Origin: G020348385 sp964538085
GTDB lineage: Bacteria; Acidobacteriota; Aminicenantia; Aminicenantales; Aminicenantaceae
DNA length: 64,000 nt
Reading direction: 5' to 3'
Assembly: GCA_964538085.1 (NCBI GenBank)
Contig: CAZIDF010000005.1
Span: 124,001-188,000 of the forward strand
The notes beneath the pieces were generated by a model, which had not been told where the DNA came from, made no database searches, and saw only the letters and a list, made by a program, of their open reading frames with translations. Made by a program: the position numbers and the translations under genes. Positions 49,214-57,543 of this stretch are shown in pieces; the stretch's first letter is position 1, and each line of letters begins with the position of its first letter.

Positions 49214-49585
49214 ATGAAAATGAAGGGATTCTTGGTCATTTTTCTTTTGGTAGTGATATTGGTCTTTTTCCTTTATGTGGCAAAACAGGGAGGGAAATCT
49301 CGATTGAAGGAACAAGTGGACGCTTTTGCCGAGGTAAAAGAGAAAACCACCCGCACGAATATGACTTCACTGGAAAAAGCCATCGATTTATTTATCGCAC
49401 AACAGGGGAGAGTCCCCACGGAGCTGAGGGAAATTCAAACCTTCGGTCCCTCTATCTATGTTGACTCGGATTCCTGGGGAAATAAAATTAAATACGAAAG
49501 GATCTCGGACTCGAGCTATCGGCTTATTTCGGCCGGGAAGGATAAAACCTTTAATACGGATGATGATATTGTCATCGAGAATTGA
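49214..49585 (+). CDS. GspG-like pseudopilin lacking Glu5
   Basis: 123 residues. The start MKMKGFLVIFLLVVILVFF mirrors a type IV prepilin leader (KG, then FTLIELLVVI), with the KG-F cleavage site kept but Phe in place of the conserved Glu at position 5. The C-terminal domain is that of the major type II pseudopilin: DSWGNKIKYERISDSSYRLI then SAGKDKTFNTDDDIVIE, including the Asp-rich calcium loop. It heads a three-gene run with a DUF350 protein (6 bases later) and a transglutaminase-like protein. No other secretion gene is near. GAGGGGAAAAATA-ATG supplies the ribosome site. Confidence 0.75.
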   Translation: MKMKGFLVIFLLVVILVFFLYVAKQGGKSRLKEQVDAFAEVKEKTTRTNMTSLEKAIDLFIAQQGRVPTELREIQTFGPSIYVDSDSWGNKIKYERISDSSYRLISAGKDKTFNTDDDIVIEN

Positions 49586-49591
49586 AAAACA

Positions 49592-50128
49592 ATGAGCAGT
49601 CAACAGATAATTTTCGGTCTTCTTGAGTTTTTTGTCACTGTCCTGATCAGCTTTATCCTGATTTTTGGCAGCTACAAGATCATTCTTGTCCTGACTCGTC
49701 GCATCGATGAAGAAATGCAGCTCAAGAAAAAAAATGTATCTGTCGGCATAGTCTTGGGGAGCATTTTCATCGGGGAAGCCCTGGTGGTCAAACAGGCCTT
49801 GTATCCAGTGATGGCCGTTATTCAGCTTTTTGTGTTGGGGCAGGAGAAAGATGCAAGAAGCTTTTTAGAACTGCTACTGTACGGTTTTGGCTATGTTATT
49901 CTTGCCGGAATATTGGCTATCCTCTGTATTTTGTTCAGTTTTTGGTTATTTAACAGATTGACACCGAACATAGATACCTATCAGGAAATACAGGAAAATA
50001 ATTTGGCGGTGGCCGTATTGATGGCTCTATTCATTGTCGGGATTTGTTTGTTGATGAGTGCTGGCGTATCGGGTCTTGTTCGCGCTCTTATCCCATTCCC
50101 GGAGATCGGTTCCATCCCCCTCAAATAA
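49592..50128 (+). CDS. DUF350-family membrane protein
   Basis: 178 residues with four transmembrane helices arranged as two DUF350 units. Each unit's signature 'E-x-x-x-x-N-x-A/S-V-A/G-I' is visible (IDEEMQLKKKNVSVGIVLGS and TYQEIQENNLAVAVLMALFI). The family is uncharacterised. Its stop codon overlaps the next gene's start (TAATG), so translation is coupled to the transglutaminase-like protein. Confidence 0.8.
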   Translation: MSSQQIIFGLLEFFVTVLISFILIFGSYKIILVLTRRIDEEMQLKKKNVSVGIVLGSIFIGEALVVKQALYPVMAVIQLFVLGQEKDARSFLELLLYGFGYVILAGILAILCILFSFWLFNRLTPNIDTYQEIQENNLAVAVLMALFIVGICLLMSAGVSGLVRALIPFPEIGSIPLK

Positions 50129-51246
50129 TGGCCTTGATTATTCAAAAATACGCTCATATTTTTATCTTTTTGATCACATTGTCTTTTTTTGTCGGGCTTA
50201 TCCTGCTTTTCTGGCTTCTGCCAAGCCATCGCGAATCACCATTATTCATGCGCGCTCATCATAGAGCTGCAGAAAATGCTTTTCAGAACTTGCCTGAATT
50301 CGATCGCCAAGAGGACCAGGAAAACTATTACCTTTCGTATGGATGGACGGATTTTGACGGGAGCTCCCGCAACATATCTTTTCCCCTATCTAAGAAAATG
50401 CTGAATGAAGCGGAGGAAGAGTTCGGCTACTTCCCGGCAGATCTGCGTAAACACGTGGATGATAGCTTGGAGAGGTTCAGCGAGCAGATGATTGAATACC
50501 TCAGAGAATTTGTACAAAAGTTGATCCAGAAAAGTAAATATCCAGAATATATTTTCATAGAAAATACCACGGCGAAAAGTTTTGGCCTGAAACTATCTGT
50601 GCCTCCCTCCCTTCATAAAAAGGTCAAGCGGGAATTCGACAAGATAAAGGGGAAGTTGGCCCAAGAGCAAGAAAAATATCAAAAACGCATGGATAAGGAA
50701 CTAGAAGAAGCAAAAGCCCTGTTTTTTAAGAGTCGTGGTATCCGTCTTTTTGATGGGAAGATCGGAGTAGATCATCGTGTATGTGTGATGAATAACCAGG
50801 CAAGAGTCAGACCTATCTTTGAAATCATGCGGGAAAACAACCGAGATCTTTCCCTTCACCAGTTTTTAGATCTATTGCTTTCCTATATCCAAGATCTTAG
50901 ATTCTATATTCCTCCTCTTCAAGAGAGAGGGAAGGTCATCCTTTCTTTTTGGGTTCCTCCCAGGGTTTTGGCAGACAATTTTGGTGATTGCGACTCAAAA
51001 GGAGTGACCTTCGCATCCTTTTGGACCAATTTCAAGAAATATCCTATTCTGCTTATAACCGTGCCAGATCATTTTTTTGTGGGCCTTGGGATACCTTCCT
51101 TTACTGGTGAGGGATTGGTCATCAACGGTTTGAGATATACACTATGCGAGGTAACAGGTCCTGGAAAGATGCCCCCAGGAATGATCGGGCGCTACAGCCA
51201 GGCAAGCTTAAAGAATGGTCAATATGTGTATGAGCTTATAAACTGA
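50128..51246 (+). CDS. Membrane-anchored transglutaminase-like protein
   Basis: 372 residues from the ATG at 50128 that overlaps the DUF350 stop. A transmembrane helix (HIFIFLITLSFFVGLILLFW) is followed by a long helical stretch (about 120-230) and a C-terminal domain with VLADNFGDCDSKGVTFASF, VPDHFFVGLGIP and LRYTLCEVTGPG. The order Cys, His, acidic residue with these local sequences fits the papain-like transglutaminase fold, although Glu stands where Asp is usual. It could crosslink or hydrolyse amides on the outer face of the membrane. This assignment is mine from motif order and would need profile comparison. Confidence 0.6.
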   Translation: MALIIQKYAHIFIFLITLSFFVGLILLFWLLPSHRESPLFMRAHHRAAENAFQNLPEFDRQEDQENYYLSYGWTDFDGSSRNISFPLSKKMLNEAEEEFGYFPADLRKHVDDSLERFSEQMIEYLREFVQKLIQKSKYPEYIFIENTTAKSFGLKLSVPPSLHKKVKREFDKIKGKLAQEQEKYQKRMDKELEEAKALFFKSRGIRLFDGKIGVDHRVCVMNNQARVRPIFEIMRENNRDLSLHQFLDLLLSYIQDLRFYIPPLQERGKVILSFWVPPRVLADNFGDCDSKGVTFASFWTNFKKYPILLITVPDHFFVGLGIPSFTGEGLVINGLRYTLCEVTGPGKMPPGMIGRYSQASLKNGQYVYELIN

Positions 51247-51249
51247 GTT

Positions 51250-51636
51250 TTATCTTTTTCTAGGCGAGAAAAACAGATATTTTATTCTTTTCCAGATGCT
51301 CGGATTTTCTGTAGTGTCTTCGATCAATATTTTCTCCGTTGTCTTCCGGAAAAAAGCCTTTTCCATGTAATCTTTTTTGTGCTCGAATGTTTCGAAGTCA
51401 TAGGCTTTTCTTTTTTTTGTGTTTTTGAGCGTCTCGAATGCTTGGTCTATTCGAACCAGAATATCTTTTCGATCTTCCTCAGAGAGGAGACTGTGATAGG
51501 CGATAGAATCTGTCTGATAGGTTGTTTTACAAAGCTCGTAGGCTCTTTCGATTTCCTGAAGAGAAGCGTTTTTGTTGACATTCAGAAGTTCATAAAAATT
51601 CAACTCTGAGACATTCTTTATCTTCATCGCGTTCAT
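51250..51636 (-). CDS. Degenerate J-domain protein
   Basis: 128 residues from the ATG at 51636. The first ~80 residues follow a J domain (NFYELLNVNKNASLQEIERA, then YELCKTTYQTDS, IDQAFETLKNTKKRKAYDFE). The HPD tripeptide needed to stimulate DnaK reads QTD, so chaperone activation is unlikely. The C terminus is basic (WKRIKYLFFSPRKR) and may touch membrane or nucleic acid. It lies 87 bases downstream of the MinD-type ATPase on the same strand and ends 3 bases from the convergent transglutaminase-like gene. Confidence 0.7.
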   Translation of the reverse strand: MNAMKIKNVSELNFYELLNVNKNASLQEIERAYELCKTTYQTDSIAYHSLLSEEDRKDILVRIDQAFETLKNTKKRKAYDFETFEHKKDYMEKAFFRKTTEKILIEDTTENPSIWKRIKYLFFSPRKR

Positions 51637-51723
51637 CAACTTTCTGTGTCTGTCATATATTTACGTATTCTGCAAGGCAATTTTGCCTTTTGATCCAGAT
51701 ACGAGGTTGGATGGCAAATGACT

Positions 51724-52668
51724 TTATTTGTAAGCCAATTTCTCCACGATCGATCGAATGGATAGCGCAACCTCTGAATCTGGATATAAGCTCATATAGG
51801 GCGTCATATTTTTTAAGCTCAGATGTATTCTCTCATCATGGGGGATTGCTCCCAGGAACTTCATATCCACGGCGAGATATTTTTTCACCACGTCCACGAT
51901 GGATTGTCCCAGCAAAAAATCTCTTTCACTCCGCGCATTATTGATGATCAGGCAGGGATTAAATTTTTTGAAGGCCCTGAACAAAACATGAGCATAATGC
52001 TTATCATGCGAAATGATCTCATTCAGAAAGGTGTAGATAGACTTGGAATTATCTTTGACGTGGACCGCGATTTTGTCTACCAGATCCTCGATGCCATAAA
52101 ATTCTGTGTAGACTTTTAGGATTCTGATGATACAGGATTTAAGAAAATAATATGCGTTTTCTATGGAAGTGGGTTCGGGATTCACGACAAGTATTCCTGG
52201 ATTGGAAAGAAGAAAAAAATCGATACAGTTATAGGAAGCTCCTGTACCGATATCCACGATGACCCTTTTGGCATCGAATGCTTTGATATGCCGGATCAGT
52301 TTCAGTTTTTTGTAATAATTCAAATTGGCCATGAACAAAATATTTTCAGTGCCTTTTATAAGCTTGAGTCCAGCGAATGGAGTTAAAATAACGGTATCTT
52401 TCAGGTTCGGGACCTTATTCGTTATAAAATCACCAAGGTCGAGGTTGCTTTCTTTCATGCCGAGAAAAGTGTGGAGATTGGGCCCCCCTAGATCCGCATC
52501 GATCAAGGTTACATCATTTTCCAGGTTGGCCAGCTGAATAGCCAGACTGGCTGATACAAAGCTTTTTCCGGTGCCACCTTTTCCTCCGCCCACGGCCCAA
52601 ATGGTTTTTTCACTTCCCTTGTGAATGGATAGGAGAGGAATATTTATATCTGTGTTTGTTTGGTGCAT
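51724..52668 (-). CDS. MinD/ParA-family (FlhG-like) ATPase
   Basis: 314 residues. Deviant Walker A GGGKGGTGKSFVSASLAIQL, switch region LIDADLGGPNLHTFLGM, and VIVDIGTGASYNCIDFFLLS for the Walker B area, which reads DIGTG rather than DLPPG. NPEPTSIENAYYFLKS and IPHDERIHLSLKNM follow. These ATPases place cell structures by ATP-dependent dimerisation at the membrane. No C-terminal membrane-binding helix as in MinD is clear. There are no flagellar or min genes nearby; the only partner in reach is the degenerate J-domain gene. Confidence 0.85.
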   Translation of the reverse strand: MHQTNTDINIPLLSIHKGSEKTIWAVGGGKGGTGKSFVSASLAIQLANLENDVTLIDADLGGPNLHTFLGMKESNLDLGDFITNKVPNLKDTVILTPFAGLKLIKGTENILFMANLNYYKKLKLIRHIKAFDAKRVIVDIGTGASYNCIDFFLLSNPGILVVNPEPTSIENAYYFLKSCIIRILKVYTEFYGIEDLVDKIAVHVKDNSKSIYTFLNEIISHDKHYAHVLFRAFKKFNPCLIINNARSERDFLLGQSIVDVVKKYLAVDMKFLGAIPHDERIHLSLKNMTPYMSLYPDSEVALSIRSIVEKLAYK

Positions 52669-52774
52669 TTTATTATGAAGTTTTAAATTTTCTTAGCCTC
52701 GCGATTTTGATGAATTTTCATTTTAGCACATTAAAAAGTTGAATTTAAACAAAAGATACAAAAAAATATATTTA

Positions 52775-52803
52775 TTGAATTACAGCGCGAATTCTGTTAT
52801 TTT
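52775..52803 (+). promoter_or_regulatory. Candidate extended -10 promoter of rpoZ
   Basis: TTGAAT (52775-52780), 17-base spacer, TATTTT (52798-52803) preceded by TG at the extended -10 position. Boxes match four of six each. Confidence 0.4.
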
Positions 52804-52866
52804 ACATGTTTATACGAGTATATTTTCTTACAGGCCTTTTATTTAGAGCAGAGGAGAGCTTACCAG

Positions 52867-53202
52867 TTGAAAGATTACGGCGATATCGATAGCAAATTCA
52901 GGTATGTAATTTTAGCAGCGCTACGCGCAAAACAATTGCTGGCGGGAGCGAAGCCTCGCCTCAAATCGAGATCAAAAAACTTAATCCGCATTGCACAGGA
53001 AGAAGTGAAACAGGGGCTTGTGGATTTCGAGATCGTCAAATCAGCCAAAGAAGGATTGGAAGAGGTATCCGATTCCTATCAGGAAATATTTATCGGAGAA
53101 GAAATAACACCAGAAGCCGAACAAGAGCCGGAAAAGAAAGAAAAGAAGAAAGAAAAGAAAGAAAAGAAAAAAAAGAAGTCAGAAAAGAGCAAAAAATCCT
53201 AG
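52867..53202 (+). CDS. rpoZ: RNA polymerase omega subunit with Lys-rich tail
   Basis: 111 residues. The omega core is recognisable (DSKFRYVILAALRAKQLLAG, KPRLKSRSKNLIRIAQEEVK, QGLVDFEIVK), with the 'A-x-R-A-x-Q-L' helix and the 'R-x-A-x-E-E' helix in place. The last ~35 residues are an unusual acidic then Lys/Glu-rich tail (EPEKKEKKKEKKEKKKK). The TTG start is preceded by GAGGAG at 52851-52856; no in-frame ATG exists before the core. It overlaps the convergent CYTH gene by 4 bases. Confidence 0.82.
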   Translation: MKDYGDIDSKFRYVILAALRAKQLLAGAKPRLKSRSKNLIRIAQEEVKQGLVDFEIVKSAKEGLEEVSDSYQEIFIGEEITPEAEQEPEKKEKKKEKKEKKKKKSEKSKKS

Positions 53203-53711
53203 CTCTTATCCCCCATTTTTAGTAGCTGGATATAATCTTTCTTGATAAATTCCTTTTTTGCGTATCCCAAAGAGCTTGCAAACCTGACTATATGGGATTG
53301 TTCCCCTTCCAATTCAACAAAGTTTCCGATAGATGTCTCATCCACGCTTATTTTCAATTTCTTTGTTCGATAAATCGTTCTGAATTTGTCATAACTGAAT
53401 GTGGGGACGAATCCCAGCTCTTTCAGGATTTTTTTCATATGCTTTGCATTTTTTACTTCTGTTTCGTATTCTTCGCGAATTTTAAACTTCCTCGATTTTT
53501 GAGGAGGCCCTTTATAAGTTAAATAGGCTTTTTTGTTTTCTGTCCTGAGCCGCAGCGCGCTTTTTCGGTTGTACAGAAGTTTTGATGGAAAATCGTAGAG
53601 GGTATTTTCCTCCCAAAAGCGGTCTTTTGCTAATTTAGCCCCTAAGACAAGAAGTTTTCTAGCCAACTTTGCCAAATCGTCAATTCTTATTTTGACTTCG
53701 ATTTCTGTCAT
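53199..53711 (-). CDS. CYTH-domain protein (CyaB/class IV adenylate cyclase-like)
   Basis: 170 residues. The N-terminal ExExK signature is EIEVKI. Ligand-binding basic residues follow at LRLRTENKKAYLTYKGP, the middle acidic pair in REEYETEV, and the distal DETSIGNFVELEGEQS. This tunnel fold binds triphosphates with two metal ions; members include adenylate cyclase, thiamine-triphosphatase and inorganic triphosphatase, and sequence alone does not choose between them. It is the last gene of a minus-strand run after the prenyl synthase (14 bases). Confidence 0.88.
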   Translation of the reverse strand: MTEIEVKIRIDDLAKLARKLLVLGAKLAKDRFWEENTLYDFPSKLLYNRKSALRLRTENKKAYLTYKGPPQKSRKFKIREEYETEVKNAKHMKKILKELGFVPTFSYDKFRTIYRTKKLKISVDETSIGNFVELEGEQSHIVRFASSLGYAKKEFIKKDYIQLLKMGDKS

Positions 53712-53725
53712 ATTCCCTATTCTGA

Positions 53726-54748
53726 TTATTTTTTTCTGTACAAGGTGAAATCAGGGAATAAGGAAAGAGCGTCCCGGTGGACGGATGAAGGCAGTTGTTG
53801 GAGGAGTTGTTTGGAATGGTTCGAAAATTCTTCAGCTTTTTTTCGGGTGTATTCTAGAGCCCCGTTGGATTTTACAGTGCGAAGGATCTTCTCGAGAGAG
53901 GATTTATCCAGCACTTTCTTATTCAGCATTTCCAAGATGCGGTCGCGGTTTTCCTTGCCATCATTGTGAAGGGTGTAGATCAAGGGAAGGGTTATGCGAC
54001 CTTCCCGTAAATCGGAGAGAATCGGTTTTCCCAGTTTCTTTTCATCTCCGGTATAGTCCAACAGGTCATCGATAATTTGGAATGTCAACCCGAGATTCGT
54101 TCCAAAATCTGCCAGGATATTTTCTACTTCCTCTTGAACGTTTCCCAGAATTGCCCCGATTTTGCAGGAAGCCGAGAACAAGGAAGCTGTTTTTTTATTG
54201 ATTATATCGAGATAGGCGTATTCGTCGATATCCAGATTCCAGCTGACGGCATATTCGTTCAGCTCTCCCTCGATCATTTCGGATGAAACATCGGTGAGAA
54301 TTTGCACGATCCTTTTGTGTTTACTTTGAAGAGAATTGCCGATTGTTTTGATATACAGATAGTCGCCCAAAAGAACGGTGATATTCGGCCCCCATTTGGT
54401 ATGAACGGATTCTTGCCCTCTTCTTGTGTTTGAATTATCGATTATATCGTCGTGGAGGAGGCTGGCTGTATGAATAGTTTCAACGAGACTGGACATGGTG
54501 ATGTGCTCATCCCCTGTGTATCCGCAGAGTTTTGAACAAAGGATGAGAAGCGCAGGCCTTAACCTTTTTCCCGAATTTTTGAAGAGATAGGAACTGATTT
54601 CTGCAATAATTTTATTCGGAGATTTTATGAATTTCTTGAGTTCTTCTTCTACTGCATCCAGGTCTTTCTGGATATCGCCGTATAGATCGCGTATTCCTGG
54701 AATTTTTTTGATCTGGGAAGTATCCAGCTCTTTGAGTAATTCCTTCAT
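53726..54748 (-). CDS. Trans-polyprenyl diphosphate synthase
   Basis: 340 residues with both Asp-rich motifs (SLLHDDIIDNSNTRRG and FQIIDDLLDYTGDEKKLGKP) and the GKRLRPALLILCSKL substrate-binding region. It adds isopentenyl units to make a medium or long prenyl diphosphate, probably for a quinone side chain (octaprenyl/solanesyl type). The residues before the first DDxxD (SLVETIHTASLLHDD) lack bulky aromatics at the chain-stop position, consistent with a long product, an inference only. The Asp pattern supports an active enzyme. Confidence 0.9.
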   Translation of the reverse strand: MKELLKELDTSQIKKIPGIRDLYGDIQKDLDAVEEELKKFIKSPNKIIAEISSYLFKNSGKRLRPALLILCSKLCGYTGDEHITMSSLVETIHTASLLHDDIIDNSNTRRGQESVHTKWGPNITVLLGDYLYIKTIGNSLQSKHKRIVQILTDVSSEMIEGELNEYAVSWNLDIDEYAYLDIINKKTASLFSASCKIGAILGNVQEEVENILADFGTNLGLTFQIIDDLLDYTGDEKKLGKPILSDLREGRITLPLIYTLHNDGKENRDRILEMLNKKVLDKSSLEKILRTVKSNGALEYTRKKAEEFSNHSKQLLQQLPSSVHRDALSLFPDFTLYRKK

Positions 54749-54789
54749 ATTAACTCGTTAATCGTCGCCTTATATTAACATCTCGTTCT

Positions 54790-55572
54790 TCATATTTCAA
54801 TCGGAAAAAGAGACGCAAAATTTTGTGATGTTAACTGGGCGACTTCACTCAGATCGACTTGATGAATGCCGGAAAGAGTTTTTGCGACTTCCTTTACGTA
54901 TATCGGTTCATTCCTTTTGATCCTTCCTCTATAAGGGACCGGTGCAAGATAAGGAGAATCGGTTTCGATCAAAGTTTTTGCCAGGGGGAGTTTTTTTGCC
55001 ACATCTCTCAACGACTGAGCATTCGGGTATGTAAGAATTCCTGAAAAAGATATCAAAAAATTCTGTTCAAGCATGTGTTCGGCGAATTCCCAGTTTTCGG
55101 CGAAGCAGTGGAGCACACCGCCGTTGGAAAAACCTTCTTCCTCGATTGCCACGGCGATCTCAGCGGCAGCATTCCGGCTGTGGATCACGACAGGAAGGCC
55201 CAGATCTTGAGCTAGGTTTAATTGGTTCCTGAACGCCTTCCTTTGTTCTTCAGGCGAAGATAAATTGTAGTGAAAATCGAGCCCGATCTCTCCGATAGCC
55301 ACTATTTTTTTCTCAGATGCTAACCGTTGGACTGTCGATGCCACTCCTGCATGAAATTCCCTGGCATTGTGGGGATGCACACCGGCCGCTGCAAAAATAT
55401 TCTTGTGCTTTTCGATAAGGTCTAGAGCGATCCGGAGATTTTTTGGCTCTGTGAGTTCAACCGGACATAAAATGGCTTCTATATCATCTTGGAAAGCCCT
55501 AGCGATGACTTGGTCACGATCATCCTGGAATTCTTCCGAATTGATATGGGCATGGGAGTCGACAAATTTCAT
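54790..55572 (-). CDS. tatD: TatD-family metal-dependent hydrolase
   Basis: 260 residues, full length. Metal ligands: HxH in DSHAHINSEEF, Glu in AIGEIGLDFHY, His in PVVIHSRNA, His in GVLHCFAENW and Asp in LIETDSPYLAPVPYRGR. These five match the TatD barrel enzymes, which are nucleases (3'-5' exonuclease-type) or general hydrolases. It lies between the DUF885 gene and the prenyl synthase on the same strand with 40-75 base spacers. Confidence 0.93.
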   Translation of the reverse strand: MKFVDSHAHINSEEFQDDRDQVIARAFQDDIEAILCPVELTEPKNLRIALDLIEKHKNIFAAAGVHPHNAREFHAGVASTVQRLASEKKIVAIGEIGLDFHYNLSSPEEQRKAFRNQLNLAQDLGLPVVIHSRNAAAEIAVAIEEEGFSNGGVLHCFAENWEFAEHMLEQNFLISFSGILTYPNAQSLRDVAKKLPLAKTLIETDSPYLAPVPYRGRIKRNEPIYVKEVAKTLSGIHQVDLSEVAQLTSQNFASLFPIEI

Positions 55573-55647
55573 AGCTGTTCTGTCAAGTGGGTAAGGCTTA
55601 GTACACAGGGCAAAAAATCCGAATGTTTATTTAGATCCTTTAGCCGG

Positions 55648-57420
55648 TTACTGCTCTAATATTTTCTTTTTCAGATGCCTGAGTGGCAGGGCTCCATAAC
55701 TGAGAAGTTTGGACATGAATTCTTTCTCGTTGAATGCATCCCCTTTGAGTTGCTTATACTCGTTTTGCATGTCCAAAATTTCTTGCATGCCCACATAGGC
55801 ATAGGTTGCATCGCCAGGAAGGAGCAGAATCCGTTTCCATTTTCTCTCCGCTTCAGCTTCAGTCTGGAATCCAACCCTGACCATGTAGTTTATGGCATTC
55901 TCTTTGGTCCAGTTGCTCTCGTGGACCTGGATTTCTGCGATAAAATCCGTGATGACCCTGAGCTTCATCTTGAGCTGGTGGAGTCGGAGATTGAGGTCAT
56001 AGTTTCCAAAACCATGGAATATCAACATCTCTTCGAAGGGAATGGACCAACCTTTTAACAGCGGCAAACTGGGATAGAGGTTTCTCAATAAGGAGGAATT
56101 TTTTCTGGCATAAAATGATGGAACAAATGTTCCGGGATAGATTTTCCGGACCGCATAAAACGGGAGCAAAAAATTGTTATATTCTTCGAGGAACGATGTG
56201 GTTTGATCCACATCCCAATCATCGGGAATTGGAGCGATCTGACATGTGTAGGCGCTCGATGTTTCATAAGCTCCAGGAGAGACGAGCCTGGTCCACGTGA
56301 TCCCTTGATAAGCTTCTGGCATAGGTTCGATGGTGAGATTATTTTCGGGTAAATCGACGAGCTGTTTCTCCACGAGAAAGTTTTTGATTTCCTCGACCGA
56401 TGATGTGAGCTTGTCCATGAATTCATCCTTGGACACATGGTTTTGCCTTGCCTTTTCCAGAACGCCTTGAATGATTATCCGTCTCATTTCGTCCTCTCCC
56501 CTTTGAGCTGCGAGTTGCTGCATATCGACTTCTGGATACATCAATCTGTACAATGGGAGGCAGACCATGGACATCTCGACTTTTGTGATGTTGTTAATGT
56601 CGGCTGTCGCTCTCTCTGCCAGCTCCTGGACAGGAATATTATTCTGGAGTGTTAATCGCAAGAGCCTGGCATGGGCTTCTCCCAGTCTGAAATTTCCTGT
56701 TGATTTGGGCAGAAGCTCGTTGCTCAGATAGTTTTGGTAGTCTTCCAGAGCCGGGATGACTTTTCCCAGCTCTGCGAGAAGTTTGGTTCTCTGCTCCTCG
56801 GGGACTTGTGAGATCAGGGTGGGAAGTTCGGTTCTGTAAATCTCGAAAATGGCAGGGAATTGCTTGATAGCCGTTTCGGCGGAGATTTGTGTGGGGGTTT
56901 TCAAGCTATCCTTAGCTTGTTTGATAAGCTTAGGAAGGTTTTTGAGCCGTTCTGTCGCGTTTTTGGCTCGGGCATCTAGAGGGGCATACTCTTTTTCCAA
57001 TAAAGGTCTTACGCAATTGATGAATATGGAGTTATAAAAAATGGGGTCGTATTCCCAAGGAATAAGCTGTTCGTGCTTCAGCTTTTCAAGGTCAAGGGCA
57101 TCCATCAAAATTTCGTGATCGATCTGGACCTCAGGACTCATTTTGGTCCTGTCCACTTTGGTCACGAGATCCTGGTTGAACTTATCCAATTCTTCCATTC
57201 GTTTTTCGAGATTTTTTTCTGTGAAATCTTCCAGTTTGTTGTCATACTTGTGGAAGCCGGCCATTGTGCCAGCTGTCGGCTGGAACTTCCAAATGGCGTC
57301 TAAAAATTCTTCCGTCAGTTTTTGAAACTTTCCATCCTCTTCATTTTGCTGGGACAGAAGCAGACCTGTATTGAACAGGACGAAGACGATGATGAAGACA
57401 GAGGTGATGAATTTCCTCAT
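55648..57420 (-). CDS. DUF885-family secreted protein with lost metal site
   Basis: 590 residues, full family length, with signal peptide (RKFITSVFIIVFVLFNTGLL). The DUF885 body is clear (LTEEFLDAIWKFQPTAGTMA, then GFHKYDNKLEDFTEKNLEKR and WEYDPIFYNSIFINCVRPLL). Active relatives carry HExxPGH and EGWALY motifs. At the matching place this protein reads RKIYPGTFVPSFYARK and LLKGWSIPFEEML, so both His ligands and the catalytic Glu are absent while the scaffold stays. It is therefore probably a non-catalytic homologue with a binding role. AGGAGGACCCA precedes the ATG. Confidence 0.8.
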   Translation of the reverse strand: MRKFITSVFIIVFVLFNTGLLLSQQNEEDGKFQKLTEEFLDAIWKFQPTAGTMAGFHKYDNKLEDFTEKNLEKRMEELDKFNQDLVTKVDRTKMSPEVQIDHEILMDALDLEKLKHEQLIPWEYDPIFYNSIFINCVRPLLEKEYAPLDARAKNATERLKNLPKLIKQAKDSLKTPTQISAETAIKQFPAIFEIYRTELPTLISQVPEEQRTKLLAELGKVIPALEDYQNYLSNELLPKSTGNFRLGEAHARLLRLTLQNNIPVQELAERATADINNITKVEMSMVCLPLYRLMYPEVDMQQLAAQRGEDEMRRIIIQGVLEKARQNHVSKDEFMDKLTSSVEEIKNFLVEKQLVDLPENNLTIEPMPEAYQGITWTRLVSPGAYETSSAYTCQIAPIPDDWDVDQTTSFLEEYNNFLLPFYAVRKIYPGTFVPSFYARKNSSLLRNLYPSLPLLKGWSIPFEEMLIFHGFGNYDLNLRLHQLKMKLRVITDFIAEIQVHESNWTKENAINYMVRVGFQTEAEAERKWKRILLLPGDATYAYVGMQEILDMQNEYKQLKGDAFNEKEFMSKLLSYGALPLRHLKKKILEQ

Positions 57421-57543
57421 TGGGTCCTCCTGTGTGCAGGCGTTTTTGTGTTCATCTATACCTAAGTTTAGGTTGAAAATATAAAGTGCAATCCTATCAT
57501 AAATTCTTCCCTAAAAGCAATCTATCCAAGTCGAAATACATGG

